Positions 26,621 to 39,322 of a DNA stretch of 64,000 nt are shown here, piece by piece. Within the stretch, counting starts at the first letter, position 1, and each line of letters opens with the position of its first letter. The position numbers and the translations under genes are program-made. The notes beneath the pieces were generated by a model, which did not search any database, was not told the DNA's origin, and saw only the letters and a program-made list of their open reading frames with translations. Origin of the DNA: Roseospira visakhapatnamensis (GTDB lineage: Bacteria > Pseudomonadota > Alphaproteobacteria > Rhodospirillales > Rhodospirillaceae); NCBI RefSeq assembly GCF_014197915.1, contig NZ_JACIGK010000007.1, positions 1 through 64,000 on the forward strand, given 5' to 3'.

Positions 26621-28384
26621 ATGCCCGACCGGGATCACCCTTCCCGTCCCCCGGACACCCCACCGGACACCCCCCCGGACACCCCCTCGCGTCGCCGCTG
26701 GCGGGTTCCCCGTCTCTGGCCGGGCAGCCTGGCCGGGCAGACCCTGGTGGTGCTGCTGATCGGCCTGACGCTGTCGCATCTGGTGTCCCTGGGGCTGTAC
26801 TCCATAGACCGCGCGCGTCTGCTGCAAATCCTCGGCGGGCGGGTGCTGGTCGCCCGGGTGACGGAAGCGGTCGACCGTCTGGAAACCATCGACTCGCCGC
26901 GGGAGTCCTGGATCCTGCTGCGCGCCATGAGCGATGGGCGGGTGCGCCTGCGCCTCTCGGACCGGCCCCTGGTGTCAGAGCGGACACCGGACGACGATCC
27001 CGAAACCGCCACCACCAAACGCCCCGCCATCTGCCGGTTCCTGGACCATGCGCTGCAAGAGGCGCTGGATGACGAGGACGCCGCGACTCCCCCCATGCCG
27101 GTGCACATCGACGTGGCCGATGCGGTCACCGCGCGGCCCGACGTCGAGTCCTTCCGGCGCCCCCCATGGGCCATGCGGTCCGGGCCACCGCATCCGGGAA
27201 TGCACACCGCTCCCCCCGATGCCCCCCCCCCTTCTGGGGCCGACCGGTCTTGGGGTTCGCCATTCGGTCCCCCCTTCGGGGCCTGGTTCCGGTCTGACTC
27301 CCAGGACGACCGCGAGCATAGCTTCCCCCCCTGGCCCCGCTGGCATGATCGGGACGACCACGCGCCGTCCAGCCGCTTCGAACGCTGGCTGGTCCGCGAT
27401 CCCCAGGACCAGATCCTCGCCGTCTCGGTGGGCTTGCGCGATGGTCGCTGGCTCAACGTCACCGCCCATGTGCCCAGACCGCAAGGCTTCTGGACGCCGG
27501 GGGCGCTGGCCTCCATCGTCCTCATGGGCGTGGTCATCCTGGGGATGTCGCTGTGGGCCGTGCGCCGCCTGACCCGGCCGCTGCGGGCGGTGGCCGACGC
27601 CGCCCGGCGCATGGGCCAGGATCCCCGCATGGATCCGCTGCCGGAAACCGGCAGCCGCGAACTGCGCGCGGTGGCCGCCGCCTTCAACGACATGCGCGAG
27701 CGTCTCACCCGTCTGGTGGACAACCGCACCCGGTTGCTGGCGGCCATCTCCCATGACCTGCGGACGCCCATCACCACCCTCAGGCTGCGCGCCGAGTTCG
27801 TGGAGGACGCCGAGGAACGCGCCCGCATGCTGGCCACCCTGGACGACATGGAGGCCATGGTGCGCGCCACCCTGGACTTCGCCCGCGACGACGCCACCGC
27901 CGAGGAAGCCCGCGCCCTGGACCTGCGGGCGCTGGTGGAGGCGCTGTGCCTCGACCTGGCGGAGACCGGCCGCGATGTGACCGTGGAGGAGCCCGTGCCG
28001 GCATCGCCGCTGGTGATGCGCGGCCGGCCCACGGCGCTGCGGCGCGCGGTCACCAATCTGGTGCAGAACGCCTGCGTCTACGGCGGCTCGGCCCGGGTGT
28101 CGGTGGAGCACCATCCGGGCCGCTGGGCGGTGGTGGTGCGCGACGACGGCCCCGGCATCCCCGAGGATCATCTTGCGCGCGTGACCGATCCGTTCTATCG
28201 CGTCGAGGGCTCACGCGCCCGCGAGACCGGCGGGATCGGCCTGGGCCTGTCCATCGTCCAGGCGGTCGCCGATGCCCACGGCGGCCGGCTGATCCTGGCG
28301 AACCGGCCCGAGGGCGGCCTGGAGGCGCGCCTGCAAGGCCCGATGGTCGAGCCTCGCCGGGGACGCCCCGCCGGCGCGACATAG
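26621..28384 (+). CDS. membrane sensor histidine kinase (EnvZ-like)
   Basis: 587 residues. The N-terminus carries a (DTPP)3 tandem. A first membrane helix (about 38-60) is followed by a large sensor region (60-290) with a striking Pro/His/Trp/Asp-rich part (about 180-250), then a second helix (about 294-318) and HAMP. The kinase core shows H-box ISHDLRTPITTLRLR (His near 377), N-box NLVQNACVYGG, DDGPGIPE and GGIGLGLSIV. No response regulator adjoins, so it is an orphan here. A run of ten C at 27222-27231 in the sensor region could cause frameshift switching. Confidence 0.88.
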   Translation: MPDRDHPSRPPDTPPDTPPDTPSRRRWRVPRLWPGSLAGQTLVVLLIGLTLSHLVSLGLYSIDRARLLQILGGRVLVARVTEAVDRLETIDSPRESWILLRAMSDGRVRLRLSDRPLVSERTPDDDPETATTKRPAICRFLDHALQEALDDEDAATPPMPVHIDVADAVTARPDVESFRRPPWAMRSGPPHPGMHTAPPDAPPPSGADRSWGSPFGPPFGAWFRSDSQDDREHSFPPWPRWHDRDDHAPSSRFERWLVRDPQDQILAVSVGLRDGRWLNVTAHVPRPQGFWTPGALASIVLMGVVILGMSLWAVRRLTRPLRAVADAARRMGQDPRMDPLPETGSRELRAVAAAFNDMRERLTRLVDNRTRLLAAISHDLRTPITTLRLRAEFVEDAEERARMLATLDDMEAMVRATLDFARDDATAEEARALDLRALVEALCLDLAETGRDVTVEEPVPASPLVMRGRPTALRRAVTNLVQNACVYGGSARVSVEHHPGRWAVVVRDDGPGIPEDHLARVTDPFYRVEGSRARETGGIGLGLSIVQAVADAHGGRLILANRPEGGLEARLQGPMVEPRRGRPAGAT

Positions 28385-28475
28385 GCGATCCTTGCCGCGC
28401 CGGGAGGTCACACGGGCGCGATGCTGTGCTACGGACGTCTCCTGAACGCAACCCTCCAAGGGAGACCCGAGAGAC

Positions 28476-29279
28476 ATGCTCAAGATTGGAATCGTCGGCT
28501 GCGGGGGCCGCATGGGCCGCATGCTGCTGCGCCAGACCCTGGAGACCGACGGCGTACGCCTGATCGGCGGCACCGAACGCCCCGGGAGCGCCCTGGTCGG
28601 CCAGGACCTGGGCGTGCTGGCCGGCGCCGATCCGATCGACGTCACCGTCACCGACAACCCGGCGGCCCTGTTCGCCGCCGCCGACGCGGTCATCGACTTC
28701 ACGCGCCCGGAGGCCACGCTGGCCCACGCAGCCCTGGCGGCCGAGACCAACACCGTGCTGGTGATCGGCACGACCGGCCTGGAGGGCGCCGACATCGACC
28801 GCCTGCGCGACGCCGCCGGCCGCACCCGCATCGTGCAGGCCCCGAACATGAGCGCCGGCGTCAACCTGTTGTTCGCGTTGACCAGACAGGTCGCCGCCAC
28901 CCTGGGCATCGCGTTCGACATCGAGATCGTCGAGCACCACCACCGCCACAAGGTGGACGCGCCCTCGGGTACCGCGCTGGGCCTGGGCCGCGCCGCCGCC
29001 GAGGGCCGGGGCGTGGACCTGGATGCGGTCTCCGACCGGGGGCGCGACGGCCATACCGGCCCGCGCGCGGACGGCCACATCGGCTTCGCGGTGCTGCGCG
29101 GCGGCGACGTGGTGGGCGACCACACGGTGGTGTTCGCCGGCCCCGGGGAGCGTCTTGAACTCACCCACAAGGCCAGCGACCGGGCCATCTACGCGCATGG
29201 CGCCTTGCGCGCGGCGCGGTGGGCGGCGGACCAGCCCAACGGCCTGTACGGCATGGCCGATGTGCTGGGGCTGGGGTAG
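28476..29279 (+). CDS. dapB: 4-hydroxy-tetrahydrodipicolinate reductase
   Basis: 267 residues, normal length, for the second step of the diaminopimelate/lysine pathway. The Rossmann start is KIGIVGCGGRMGRMLLRQ. VIGTTGLEGADID, APNMSAGVNLLFALTR and the substrate-binding EHHHRHKVDAPSGTAL are all visible, as is GHIGFAVLRGGDVVGDHTV. An AAGGGAGACC ribosome site lies just upstream. It converges on the phosphomannomutase gene, with a palindromic hairpin at 29285-29311 between the two stops. Confidence 0.95.
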   Translation: MLKIGIVGCGGRMGRMLLRQTLETDGVRLIGGTERPGSALVGQDLGVLAGADPIDVTVTDNPAALFAAADAVIDFTRPEATLAHAALAAETNTVLVIGTTGLEGADIDRLRDAAGRTRIVQAPNMSAGVNLLFALTRQVAATLGIAFDIEIVEHHHRHKVDAPSGTALGLGRAAAEGRGVDLDAVSDRGRDGHTGPRADGHIGFAVLRGGDVVGDHTVVFAGPGERLELTHKASDRAIYAHGALRAARWAADQPNGLYGMADVLGLG

Positions 29280-29284
29280 ACCCG

Positions 29285-29311
29285 CCAGCGGTCATGGTCC
29301 GTGGCCGTTGG
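29285..29311. repeat. CATGG-centred palindrome, copy b
   Basis: A 27-base palindrome, CCAGCGGTCATGG then T then CCGTGGCCGTTGG. As RNA all arm positions pair if G-U is allowed. It agrees with 4215-4241 at 22 of 27 positions, with differences that keep pairing. It fills the 34 bases between the convergent stops of dapB and the phosphomannomutase gene, so it may also act as a two-way terminator. Confidence 0.55.
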
Positions 29312-29313
29312 GA

Positions 29314-30717
29314 CTACCCGAACGCCGGCATGGTGGCGCCGGCCTCGCGCAGGCGGCGGGCCAGTTCGGCCCGCAAGTCGTCCAGCCCCGCTTGCGTGGC
29401 GGCCTCGCAGCGCCCCACCAGCACCGCCTGGGTGTTGGAGGCGCGCAGCAGCCACCAGCCCTTGGGCGTGGTCACGCGGACGCCGTCCACGTCGTTGATG
29501 ATGGCGCCTTCCTCGACCAGACGCGCCTTGACCGCCTGGACGATGTCGAACTTCTGGTCGTCCGGACAGGGGAAGCGCAGTTCCGGTGTGTTGAGGGGAT
29601 GCGGCATGATGTCGTAGCGGTCGGCCAGGGTCTCGCCCTCGGGCCAGCCGGCGATCACCCCCAGCAGGCGCACGGCCGCGTACAGCCCGTCGTCGTAGCC
29701 GTAGTAGCGATCGGCGAAAAAGATATGGCCGCTCATCTCGCCGGCCAGCGGGGCCTTCAACTCGGCCATCCTGGCCTTGATCAGGGAATGGCCGGTGCGG
29801 CCCATGACGGGCCGGCCGCCCAGGCGCTTGATCTGATCGAACAGGGACTGGCTGGCCTTGACGTCGGCGATGATGGGCGCCCCCGGGTGGGCGGCCAGCA
29901 CCGGCTCGGCCAGGATGGGCAGGATATGGTCGCCCCACAGGATGCGCCCGCGCCCGTCCACCACGCCGAGACGGTCGCCGTCGCCGTCGAAGGCAATACC
30001 GAGGTCGGCGGCCTGCTCCAGCACGGTCCGCTGAAGCTGCACCAGGGTCTCGGGATCGGTGGGATCCGGGTGGTGGGCCGGAAAGGTCCCGTCGATGGCC
30101 CCGTTGAGCAGGATGTGATGACCCGGCAAGCGCCCGGCCAGCGCGGCCATCACCGCCCCGGCGGCGCCATTGCCGGCATCCCAGACCACGGTCAGGGCCC
30201 GGGTGCCGCCGTCCCAGTCCGCGCGCAGGCGCTCCACGTAGTCGGGAAACACCGGCACGTCACGCACCCGTCCCTCGCCGGTGAGGAAGGCCCCGGCGGC
30301 GGCGACCCGCCCCAGCAGCGTGATGTCCCGGCCATAGAACGGCCGCTGGGCCAGCAGCATCTTGAAGCCGTTGTGGTCCGGCGGGTTGTGCGACCCGGTA
30401 ACCATGATGCCGGCCGACGCCGCCGTGTGGTTCACGGCGAAGTACAGCATGGGGGTCGGCCCCACGCCGATGCGGCGCACCTCCAGCCCGGTCGCGGCCA
30501 GCCCCTCCACCAGGGCGGCCTCCAGGTCCGGCGAACTCAGCCGCCCGTCCCGCCCGACGCAGACCGAGGTGCCGCCCGCCTTGGCCACCACGGACCCGAA
30601 GGCGCGGCCGATGGCGCGGGCGTCGTCCTCGCCGAGGGTCTCGCCGACCACCCCCCGGATATCGTATTCGCGCAGCACCGAGCGGTGGAAACGATGCCGA
30701 AGGGAGGGAGTGGTCAT
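29314..30717 (-). CDS. algC: phosphomannomutase/phosphoglucomutase
   Basis: 467 residues of the alpha-D-phosphohexomutase superfamily. The start contains SVLREYDIRGVVGETL. The phosphoserine loop is MVTGSHNPPDHNGFK, the metal loop AFDGDGDRLGVVD, and the sugar loop GEMSGHIFF. It interconverts mannose or glucose 6- and 1-phosphates for exopolysaccharide and LPS. It lies 28 bases downstream of pgm on the same strand, last of a four-gene cluster. AlgC or ManB naming cannot be settled from motifs alone. Confidence 0.9.
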   Translation of the reverse strand: MTTPSLRHRFHRSVLREYDIRGVVGETLGEDDARAIGRAFGSVVAKAGGTSVCVGRDGRLSSPDLEAALVEGLAATGLEVRRIGVGPTPMLYFAVNHTAASAGIMVTGSHNPPDHNGFKMLLAQRPFYGRDITLLGRVAAAGAFLTGEGRVRDVPVFPDYVERLRADWDGGTRALTVVWDAGNGAAGAVMAALAGRLPGHHILLNGAIDGTFPAHHPDPTDPETLVQLQRTVLEQAADLGIAFDGDGDRLGVVDGRGRILWGDHILPILAEPVLAAHPGAPIIADVKASQSLFDQIKRLGGRPVMGRTGHSLIKARMAELKAPLAGEMSGHIFFADRYYGYDDGLYAAVRLLGVIAGWPEGETLADRYDIMPHPLNTPELRFPCPDDQKFDIVQAVKARLVEEGAIINDVDGVRVTTPKGWWLLRASNTQAVLVGRCEAATQAGLDDLRAELARRLREAGATMPAFG

Positions 30718-30745
30718 GGGCCGGTCGCCTTTCCTGCCGATCCGC

Positions 30746-33734
<2,989 letters not shown>

Positions 33735-33925
33735 GACGGACAGACGTCCTCCGTTGCCAGACAGGAAACCACCCGACGGCCGTCCCCGGTGCGCCCGGTG
33801 CCGTCCTCGCCGAGGCTCTACACCGAAGCCGCCCCCAGGGGCCAGCCCGAAGTGCGGGCCGGCGGGCCGTGCGGCGATGACGAGTCCGTGACAGCCTCCG
33901 GGCGCCGGCCCGACAGGCCCCCCCT

Positions 33926-34810
33926 CTACAGGCCTGCCACCATCTCCTTCATGAACGCCGCCACCGGGTCGCGCATGTCCGGGCGGTCGAGGGCAAAGGC
34001 CATGTTGGCCTGCAGGAAGCCGACCTTGTCGCCGCAATCGAAGCGCGTGCCCTCGTAGCGCAGGCCGTGGAACGGAACGCCGGCGTCGATGGTCGCCGCC
34101 ATGCCGTCGGTCAACTGGATCTCCCCGCCGGCCCCCTGGCCGATCGACCCCAGCGCCGCCATGACGCTGCCGTCCAGCACATAGCGGCCGATGATCGACA
34201 GGGTGGAGGGCGCGTCCGCCGGCTTGGGCTTCTCCACCAGGCCGTCGGCGCGGGCCAGCCGGCCGTCATCCTGCTGGACCTTGAGGATCCCGTACTTGTT
34301 GGTCTGGTCGCGCGGGACATCCACGGCGGCCACCACGTTGCCGCCCACCTGAGCGTGGGCCTCGATCAACTGGCCGATCACCGGACGCTCGGACAGGATC
34401 AGGTCATCGGGCAGGACGACGGCGAAGGGCTCGTCGGGCTCGATGAACCCGCGCGCGCACCAGACCGCGTGCCCCAGGCCCAGCGGATTGTGCTGGCGGG
34501 TGGAGACCACCCGGCCGGGCTCGGGCAGGGCCGCGCGCAGCCCCCCCAGGGCATCGGTCTTGCCGCGCGACTCCAGCAGGGTCTCCAGTTCGAAGGCGCG
34601 GTCGAAGTGCTCCACCAGGACATGCTTGCCGCGCCCGGTGACGAAGATGAAGAACTCGATGCCGGCATCCGCCGCCTCCTCCACCGCGTACTGGATCAGG
34701 GGCTTGTCCACCACGGGCAGCATTTCCTTGGCCATGGTCTTGGTGGCCGGGAGGAATCGGGTGCCCAGGCCGGCGACCGGAAACACAGCCTTACGAACAC
34801 GTTTGCTCAT
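33926..34810 (-). CDS. galU: UTP-glucose-1-phosphate uridylyltransferase
   Basis: 294 residues. The nucleotide-binding start is KAVFPVAGLGTRFLPATKTM followed by AKEMLPVVDKPLIQYAVEEA. RQHNPLGLGHAVWCA, AVVLPDDLIL and YEGTRFDCGDKVGFLQAN are all family blocks. It makes UDP-glucose from glucose 1-phosphate. Together with pgm and ugd it forms a complete route from glucose 6-phosphate to UDP-glucuronate. It is divergent from the epimerase at 34986. Confidence 0.95.
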   Translation of the reverse strand: MSKRVRKAVFPVAGLGTRFLPATKTMAKEMLPVVDKPLIQYAVEEAADAGIEFFIFVTGRGKHVLVEHFDRAFELETLLESRGKTDALGGLRAALPEPGRVVSTRQHNPLGLGHAVWCARGFIEPDEPFAVVLPDDLILSERPVIGQLIEAHAQVGGNVVAAVDVPRDQTNKYGILKVQQDDGRLARADGLVEKPKPADAPSTLSIIGRYVLDGSVMAALGSIGQGAGGEIQLTDGMAATIDAGVPFHGLRYEGTRFDCGDKVGFLQANMAFALDRPDMRDPVAAFMKEMVAGL

Positions 34811-34985
34811 CGCTTTACTGTCTCCCTCGTGTGGACGCCGCCGCGGGTCACGACGGCACGCCTTGAACGGGTGGCGCTCCGGGACGGTTATGTGCCATTT
34901 CTGCCCCCAGCCGCAAGGCGGCCACACCACCGTACCGCCGCAAGGCGATCCCATTCCGTCCCGCCGTGGAGGCCCACGCCCGCCC

Positions 34986-36011
34986 ATGTCGATCCTGGTC
35001 ACCGGCTCGGCCGGCTTCATCGGACATCATCTGGCCCTGGCGCTGTTGCGCCGGGGCGAGGCGGTGGTCGGCCTGGACAACTATACGCCTTATTATGACG
35101 TGCAACTCAAGGAAGCGCGCACGAAAAGACTGCGCGCCTTCCCCGGATTCACCGAGGCCCGCCTGGACCTGACGGACGCCGCCGGCGTGCGGGCCCTGTT
35201 CGCCCGCCATCGCCCGCGCCTGGTGCTTCACCTGGCCGCGCAGGCCGGCGTGCGCCACAGCCTGGAAAACCCGCGCGCCTACCTGGACAGCAACCTGATC
35301 GGCTTCTTCTCCATCCTGGAGGGCTGCCGGGCGCATCCCCCCGACCACTTGGTCTTTGCCTCCACCAGCTCGGTCTATGGCGCCAATGGCCGCCAGCCGT
35401 TCAGCCCCCACGCCCCGGCCGACCACCCCGTGAGCTTCTACGCCGCCACCAAGCGCGCCAACGAGGTGATGGCCCACAGTCACGCCCACATGCACGGCCT
35501 GCCCTGCACCGGACTGCGATTCTTCACCGTCTACGGCCCCTGGGGGCGGCCGGACATGGCGCTGTTCCTGTTCACCCGCGCCATGCTGGCCGGCGAGCCC
35601 ATCCAGGTGTTCAACAACGGGCACATGGCCCGGGACTTCACCTACATCGACGACATCGTCGCCGGCGTGCTGGCGGTGGCCGAGGCGCCCCCCGCGACTC
35701 CTCCGGCGCCGACGCCGGAGGTGGTGGCCGGCGATCCCGACCCGGCGGGAAGCCCGGTGGCGCCCTTCGCCCTGCACAACATCGGCAACGGGTGCTCGGT
35801 GCCGCTGCTGCGGCTGATCGAGGTTCTGGAGGACGCACTGGGCGTGCCGGCCATCAAGGACCTGCGTCCCATGCAACCGGGCGACGTGCCGGCCACCTGG
35901 GCCGACGTCTCCGACCTGACGGCGGCCACGGGCTACGCGCCCTCGACACCGGTCGAGGTCGGCGTGCGGCGGTTCGTGGACTGGTATCGGGACTACTTCG
36001 GCGTGGCGTGA
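34986..36011 (+). CDS. NAD-dependent epimerase, UDP-glucuronate 4-epimerase type
   Basis: 341 residues of the extended SDR family. It begins MSILVTGSAGFIGHHLALAL and has DNYTPYYDVQLKEART, HLAAQAGVRHSLENPRAY, ASTSSVYG, the YxxxK catalytic pair in SFYAATKRANE, and FTVYGPWGRPDMAL, the last typical of UDP-glucuronate epimerases (LspL/Cap). A Pro/Ala insert of about 25 residues (near 235-260) interrupts the usual body. Context beside ugd suggests conversion of UDP-glucuronate to UDP-galacturonate. Confidence 0.88.
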   Translation: MSILVTGSAGFIGHHLALALLRRGEAVVGLDNYTPYYDVQLKEARTKRLRAFPGFTEARLDLTDAAGVRALFARHRPRLVLHLAAQAGVRHSLENPRAYLDSNLIGFFSILEGCRAHPPDHLVFASTSSVYGANGRQPFSPHAPADHPVSFYAATKRANEVMAHSHAHMHGLPCTGLRFFTVYGPWGRPDMALFLFTRAMLAGEPIQVFNNGHMARDFTYIDDIVAGVLAVAEAPPATPPAPTPEVVAGDPDPAGSPVAPFALHNIGNGCSVPLLRLIEVLEDALGVPAIKDLRPMQPGDVPATWADVSDLTAATGYAPSTPVEVGVRRFVDWYRDYFGVA

Positions 36012-36026
36012 CCCGGCCGTCGCGCG

Positions 36027-37463
36027 TCAGGCCGCCCCCTTGATCTCGGCCAGCGCCGCCAGGGCGCGATCGCGGGCCGCCTTGTGGTCGACCAGGGGGT
36101 GGGGATAGGTCTCGCCCAGGCGGACCCCGGCCGCGCGCAGCACGGCGGACTCCGCCTCCCAGGGGCGATGCAGCCAGCGGTCGGGCAGGCGCGCCAGTTC
36201 CGGCACCCAGGCCCGCACATAGTCGCCGGCCGGGTCGAACCGCTCCCCCTGAAGCACCGGATTGAAGACGCGGAAATAGGGCGCGGCGTCGGCGCCGCAG
36301 CCCCCCACCCATTGCCAGCCCGCCGGGTTGTTGGACGGGCAGGCGTCGACGAGGGTATCCCAGAACCAGCGCTCCCCCGCGCGCCAGTCGACCAGCAGGT
36401 CCTTGACCAGGAAGGAACCCACGATCATGCGCGCGCGGTTGTGCATCCATCCGGTGGTCCAAAGCTGGCGCATCCCGGCGTCCACCACCGGATAGCCGGT
36501 GCGGCCGGCCCGCCAGGCGGCCAGACCCTCCGGGTCGTCCCGCCACGGGAAGCGGGCGAACGCCGCCTGCAAGGGCCGGTCGGCCATGTCCGGCGCCTGG
36601 TGCAGCAGGTGATGGCAGAACTCCCGCCACCCCACCTCGCGCAGGAAGGCCGCCGCGCCCCTGTCGTGGGGCCGGTCCCGCACGGCATGCCAGAGCGCGC
36701 GCGGGCTGATCTCGCCGAAGCGCAGGTGTGGCGACAACCGCGACGTGGCCTCGGCGGCCAGCCGGTCGCGCCCGTCGGCATAGCCCGCCGCATCTTCCTC
36801 CAGGAACGCCGAAAGGCGCGCGTGCGCGGCGGCCTCGCCCGGCGTCCAGACCTCGCGCAGGCCGCCGGCCCAGTCGGGGCGGGTCGGCCGCAGGCTCCAG
36901 TCGTCCAGGGCATCGGAGGCCGGCCAGGTCTCGGGGGCGGGCAGGCGCTCCGGCGCCGGCAGCGGCCGGGGCGGCGGGTCCAGGGTCTGGAGGTGCTTCC
37001 AGAACGGGGTGAACACGCGGAACGGCTGGCCCTGCTTGGTGCGCACCTCCTCGGGCTCGAACAGAAGCGTCCCGCGAAACCGGCGCGCCGTCAGTCCCGC
37101 CCGGCCCAGGGCCTCGGCCAGGGGGCTTTCGTCGGCGCCCGCGTGGCGCGTCCAGACGACCGTGTCGGCCCCGGTCTCCGCCGCCAGATCGGCCAGCGCG
37201 CGGACCACCGGGCCGCGCCGCAGGATCAGCCGCGAACCCCGCGCCGCCAGCGCCGCCGCCAGCGCCGCCAGCGACCCATGCAGCCACCAGCGCGCCGCGC
37301 CCCCCAAGGACCGCATGGTGGGACGGGCCGCCTCACCCGGATCCTCCCCGTCCAGCACATACACCGGAATCACCGGCCGCCCCGACTCCAGGGCCGCCGT
37401 GAGGGCGGGATGGTCGGACAGACGCAGATCCCGGCGCAGCCAGAGCAGCACCGGCGCGGTCAT
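36027..37463 (-). CDS. phrB: deoxyribodipyrimidine photo-lyase
   Basis: 478 residues of the photolyase/cryptochrome family, which repairs cyclobutane pyrimidine dimers with blue light. The antenna domain begins VLLWLRRDLRLSDHPALTAA. The FAD domain shows LSPHLRFGEISPRALWHA, GWREFCHHLLHQ, TGYPVVDAGMRQLWTTGWMH and NRARMIVGSFLVKDLLVDW. The start at 37463 has GGAGGGG six bases upstream; the in-frame ATG at 37478 is weaker. It follows the C26 amidotransferase gene by 18 bases and could be co-transcribed. A photolyase suits a phototroph exposed to sunlight. Confidence 0.93.
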   Translation of the reverse strand: MTAPVLLWLRRDLRLSDHPALTAALESGRPVIPVYVLDGEDPGEAARPTMRSLGGAARWWLHGSLAALAAALAARGSRLILRRGPVVRALADLAAETGADTVVWTRHAGADESPLAEALGRAGLTARRFRGTLLFEPEEVRTKQGQPFRVFTPFWKHLQTLDPPPRPLPAPERLPAPETWPASDALDDWSLRPTRPDWAGGLREVWTPGEAAAHARLSAFLEEDAAGYADGRDRLAAEATSRLSPHLRFGEISPRALWHAVRDRPHDRGAAAFLREVGWREFCHHLLHQAPDMADRPLQAAFARFPWRDDPEGLAAWRAGRTGYPVVDAGMRQLWTTGWMHNRARMIVGSFLVKDLLVDWRAGERWFWDTLVDACPSNNPAGWQWVGGCGADAAPYFRVFNPVLQGERFDPAGDYVRAWVPELARLPDRWLHRPWEAESAVLRAAGVRLGETYPHPLVDHKAARDRALAALAEIKGAA

Positions 37464-37481
37464 CACGGGCCCCTCCATCCT

Positions 37482-38225
37482 TCAGACCCTCTCCCCCGCC
37501 GCCGCGCGGACGAAGGCGCGCAGGATGGCAGTGTCGGCCGGGTCGATGGCATATTCGGGATGCCACTGCACCCCCAGGCAGAAGCGCCGGGTGGGGTCCT
37601 CGATCCCCTCGATCACGCCGTCATCCTCGGTCCAGGCGTTGACGATCACCGGCGCCGGCACCGCCGCCACCGCCTGGTGGTGGGCGCTGTTGACGGCCGC
37701 CGTGGCCGCGCCGGCAATGCGCGCGAGCAGGGTATCGGGCGCGATGGTCACCGTGTGCCCGGGCTCGGTGCGCGGATTGGGCTGTTCATGGGCCAGGGCA
37801 TGGGGCACCGCGTCCGGGATATGCTGGATCAGCGCCCCGCCCAGGGCCACGGCCAGTAACTGCTGGCCGCCACAGATGCCCAGCACGGGCATGTCCCGCC
37901 CGAGGGCCCCGCGCAGGATCGCCAGTTCGAAGTCGGTGCGGGCGGTCTTCAGCGTGACGCTGTCGTGGCGCGCCTCGGCGCCGAACAGGACCGGGTCCAC
38001 GTCGAAGGCGCCGCCCGTGACCATCAGGCCGTCGATCAGGCCCAGATAGTGGTCGGTCGCCGCCGGCTCGTGGGGCAGGATCAGCGGCACCCCGCCGGCC
38101 GCCGTCACCACCGCCGCATAGTTCTGGCGCAGCGCGTACCACGGCAAGGCCGAATAGCCGCCGCCGTCCTCGGCATCGGCGGTGATGCCGATGACGGGGG
38201 CGCGGGGTCCGTCGAGGGACGTCAT
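37482..38225 (-). CDS. C26 glutamine amidotransferase-like hydrolase (PuuD-like)
   Basis: 247 residues of the peptidase C26 / gamma-glutamyl-GABA hydrolase family. The nucleophile elbow is VLGICGGQQLLAVALGG, and the His/Glu part is GVQWHPEYA. It starts PVIGITADAEDGGGYSALP. Family members cleave gamma-glutamyl bonds, for example in putrescine catabolism, but no other puu genes are near. The substrate is therefore unassigned. It lies upstream of phrB on the same strand. Confidence 0.85.
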   Translation of the reverse strand: MTSLDGPRAPVIGITADAEDGGGYSALPWYALRQNYAAVVTAAGGVPLILPHEPAATDHYLGLIDGLMVTGGAFDVDPVLFGAEARHDSVTLKTARTDFELAILRGALGRDMPVLGICGGQQLLAVALGGALIQHIPDAVPHALAHEQPNPRTEPGHTVTIAPDTLLARIAGAATAAVNSAHHQAVAAVPAPVIVNAWTEDDGVIEGIEDPTRRFCLGVQWHPEYAIDPADTAILRAFVRAAAGERV

Positions 38226-38309
38226 GATCGCCGCAGTCTCCCGGAACCGGTGGGCGGGTCACGCCGCGTCCGGCACGTCCCGACGCGTCCGAACCCGGCG
38301 CAACTGTCG

Positions 38310-39086
38310 TCAGGAATTCTTGAAGTCCGGCTGGCGCTTCTCGACGAAGGCGGCCATGCCCTCCTTCTGGTCGTCGGTGGCGAAGGAGGAATGGAACACC
38401 CGGCGCTCGAACCGCAGGCCCTCGGCCAGCGTGGTCTCGTAGGCGCGGTTGACCGATTCCTTGGCCATCATGGTCAACGGCAGCGACAGGTCGGCGATCT
38501 TGCCGGCGGTCTTGATGGCTTCGTCCTTCAGGTCGTCCACCGGCACGATCCGGCTGACGAGACCGGCGCGCTCGGCCTCCTGGGCATCCATCATGCGGCC
38601 GGTAAGGCACATTTCCATGGCCTTGGACTTGCCCACGAAGCGGGTCAGGCGCTGGGTGCCGCCGGCCCCGGGGATGGTGCCGATGGTGATCTCCGGCTGA
38701 CCGAACTTGGCGTTCTCGGCCGCCAGGATGAAGTCGCACATCATGGCCAGTTCGCAGCCCCCACCCAGGGCGTAGCCGGCCACGGCGGCGATCACCGGCT
38801 TGCGGCATCCGGCGGCGCGCTCCCAGTCCACGGTGATGAAGTCCTCCATGTAGACGTCCATGTAGGACTTGCCGGACATCTCCTTGATGTCGGCACCGGC
38901 CGCGAACGCCTTGTCGCTGCCGGTCAGCACGATGGCGCCGATCTCCGGGTCGGCCTCGAAGGCATCCAGCGCCTGGGCGAGTTCGCGCACCAGCCCCTTG
39001 GACAGGGCGTTCAGGGCCTTCGGCCGGTTCAGGAGGACGACGCCCACCTTGCCGTGGACTTCCACCAGGATGTTCTCATAGGCCAT
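38310..39086 (-). CDS. enoyl-CoA hydratase
   Basis: 258 residues of the crotonase family. It begins [20 protein letters not shown]. The oxyanion-hole segment [10 protein letters not shown] and the two catalytic glutamates are visible in [19 protein letters not shown] and [20 protein letters not shown]. It hydrates trans-2-enoyl-CoA in fatty-acid oxidation or related routes. Position close to mutM matches an order seen in several alphaproteobacteria (mutM, echA, rpsT, dnaA), but rpsT and dnaA are absent here. The 236 bases upstream contain no gene. Confidence 0.93.
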   Translation of the reverse strand: MAYENILVEVHGKVGVVLLNRPKALNALSKGLVRELAQALDAFEADPEIGAIVLTGSDKAFAAGADIKEMSGKSYMDVYMEDFITVDWERAAGCRKPVIAAVAGYALGGGCELAMMCDFILAAENAKFGQPEITIGTIPGAGGTQRLTRFVGKSKAMEMCLTGRMMDAQEAERAGLVSRIVPVDDLKDEAIKTAGKIADLSLPLTMMAKESVNRAYETTLAEGLRFERRVFHSSFATDDQKEGMAAFVEKRQPDFKNS

Positions 39087-39322
39087 GAGGTCACGCTCCG
39101 TTCGTACGCCGCCGGGACGGGGTCAAGGAATGGGGGGTCGCCGGGAGCGACCGCGAGAAGAACGCGCCGACCGGGGTCGGCCGGCACGCGGGATCACGGC
39201 GGGAACCGGCGCGAGAGTGCCGCGACGATCCGCTGAGGAAAAGACAAAAATGCACGCGCCACCGGGACCGCGACGAAACCCCGACGCCACGTCCCGGCAG
39301 CCTGGAAACGCGCCCGTTGGCG

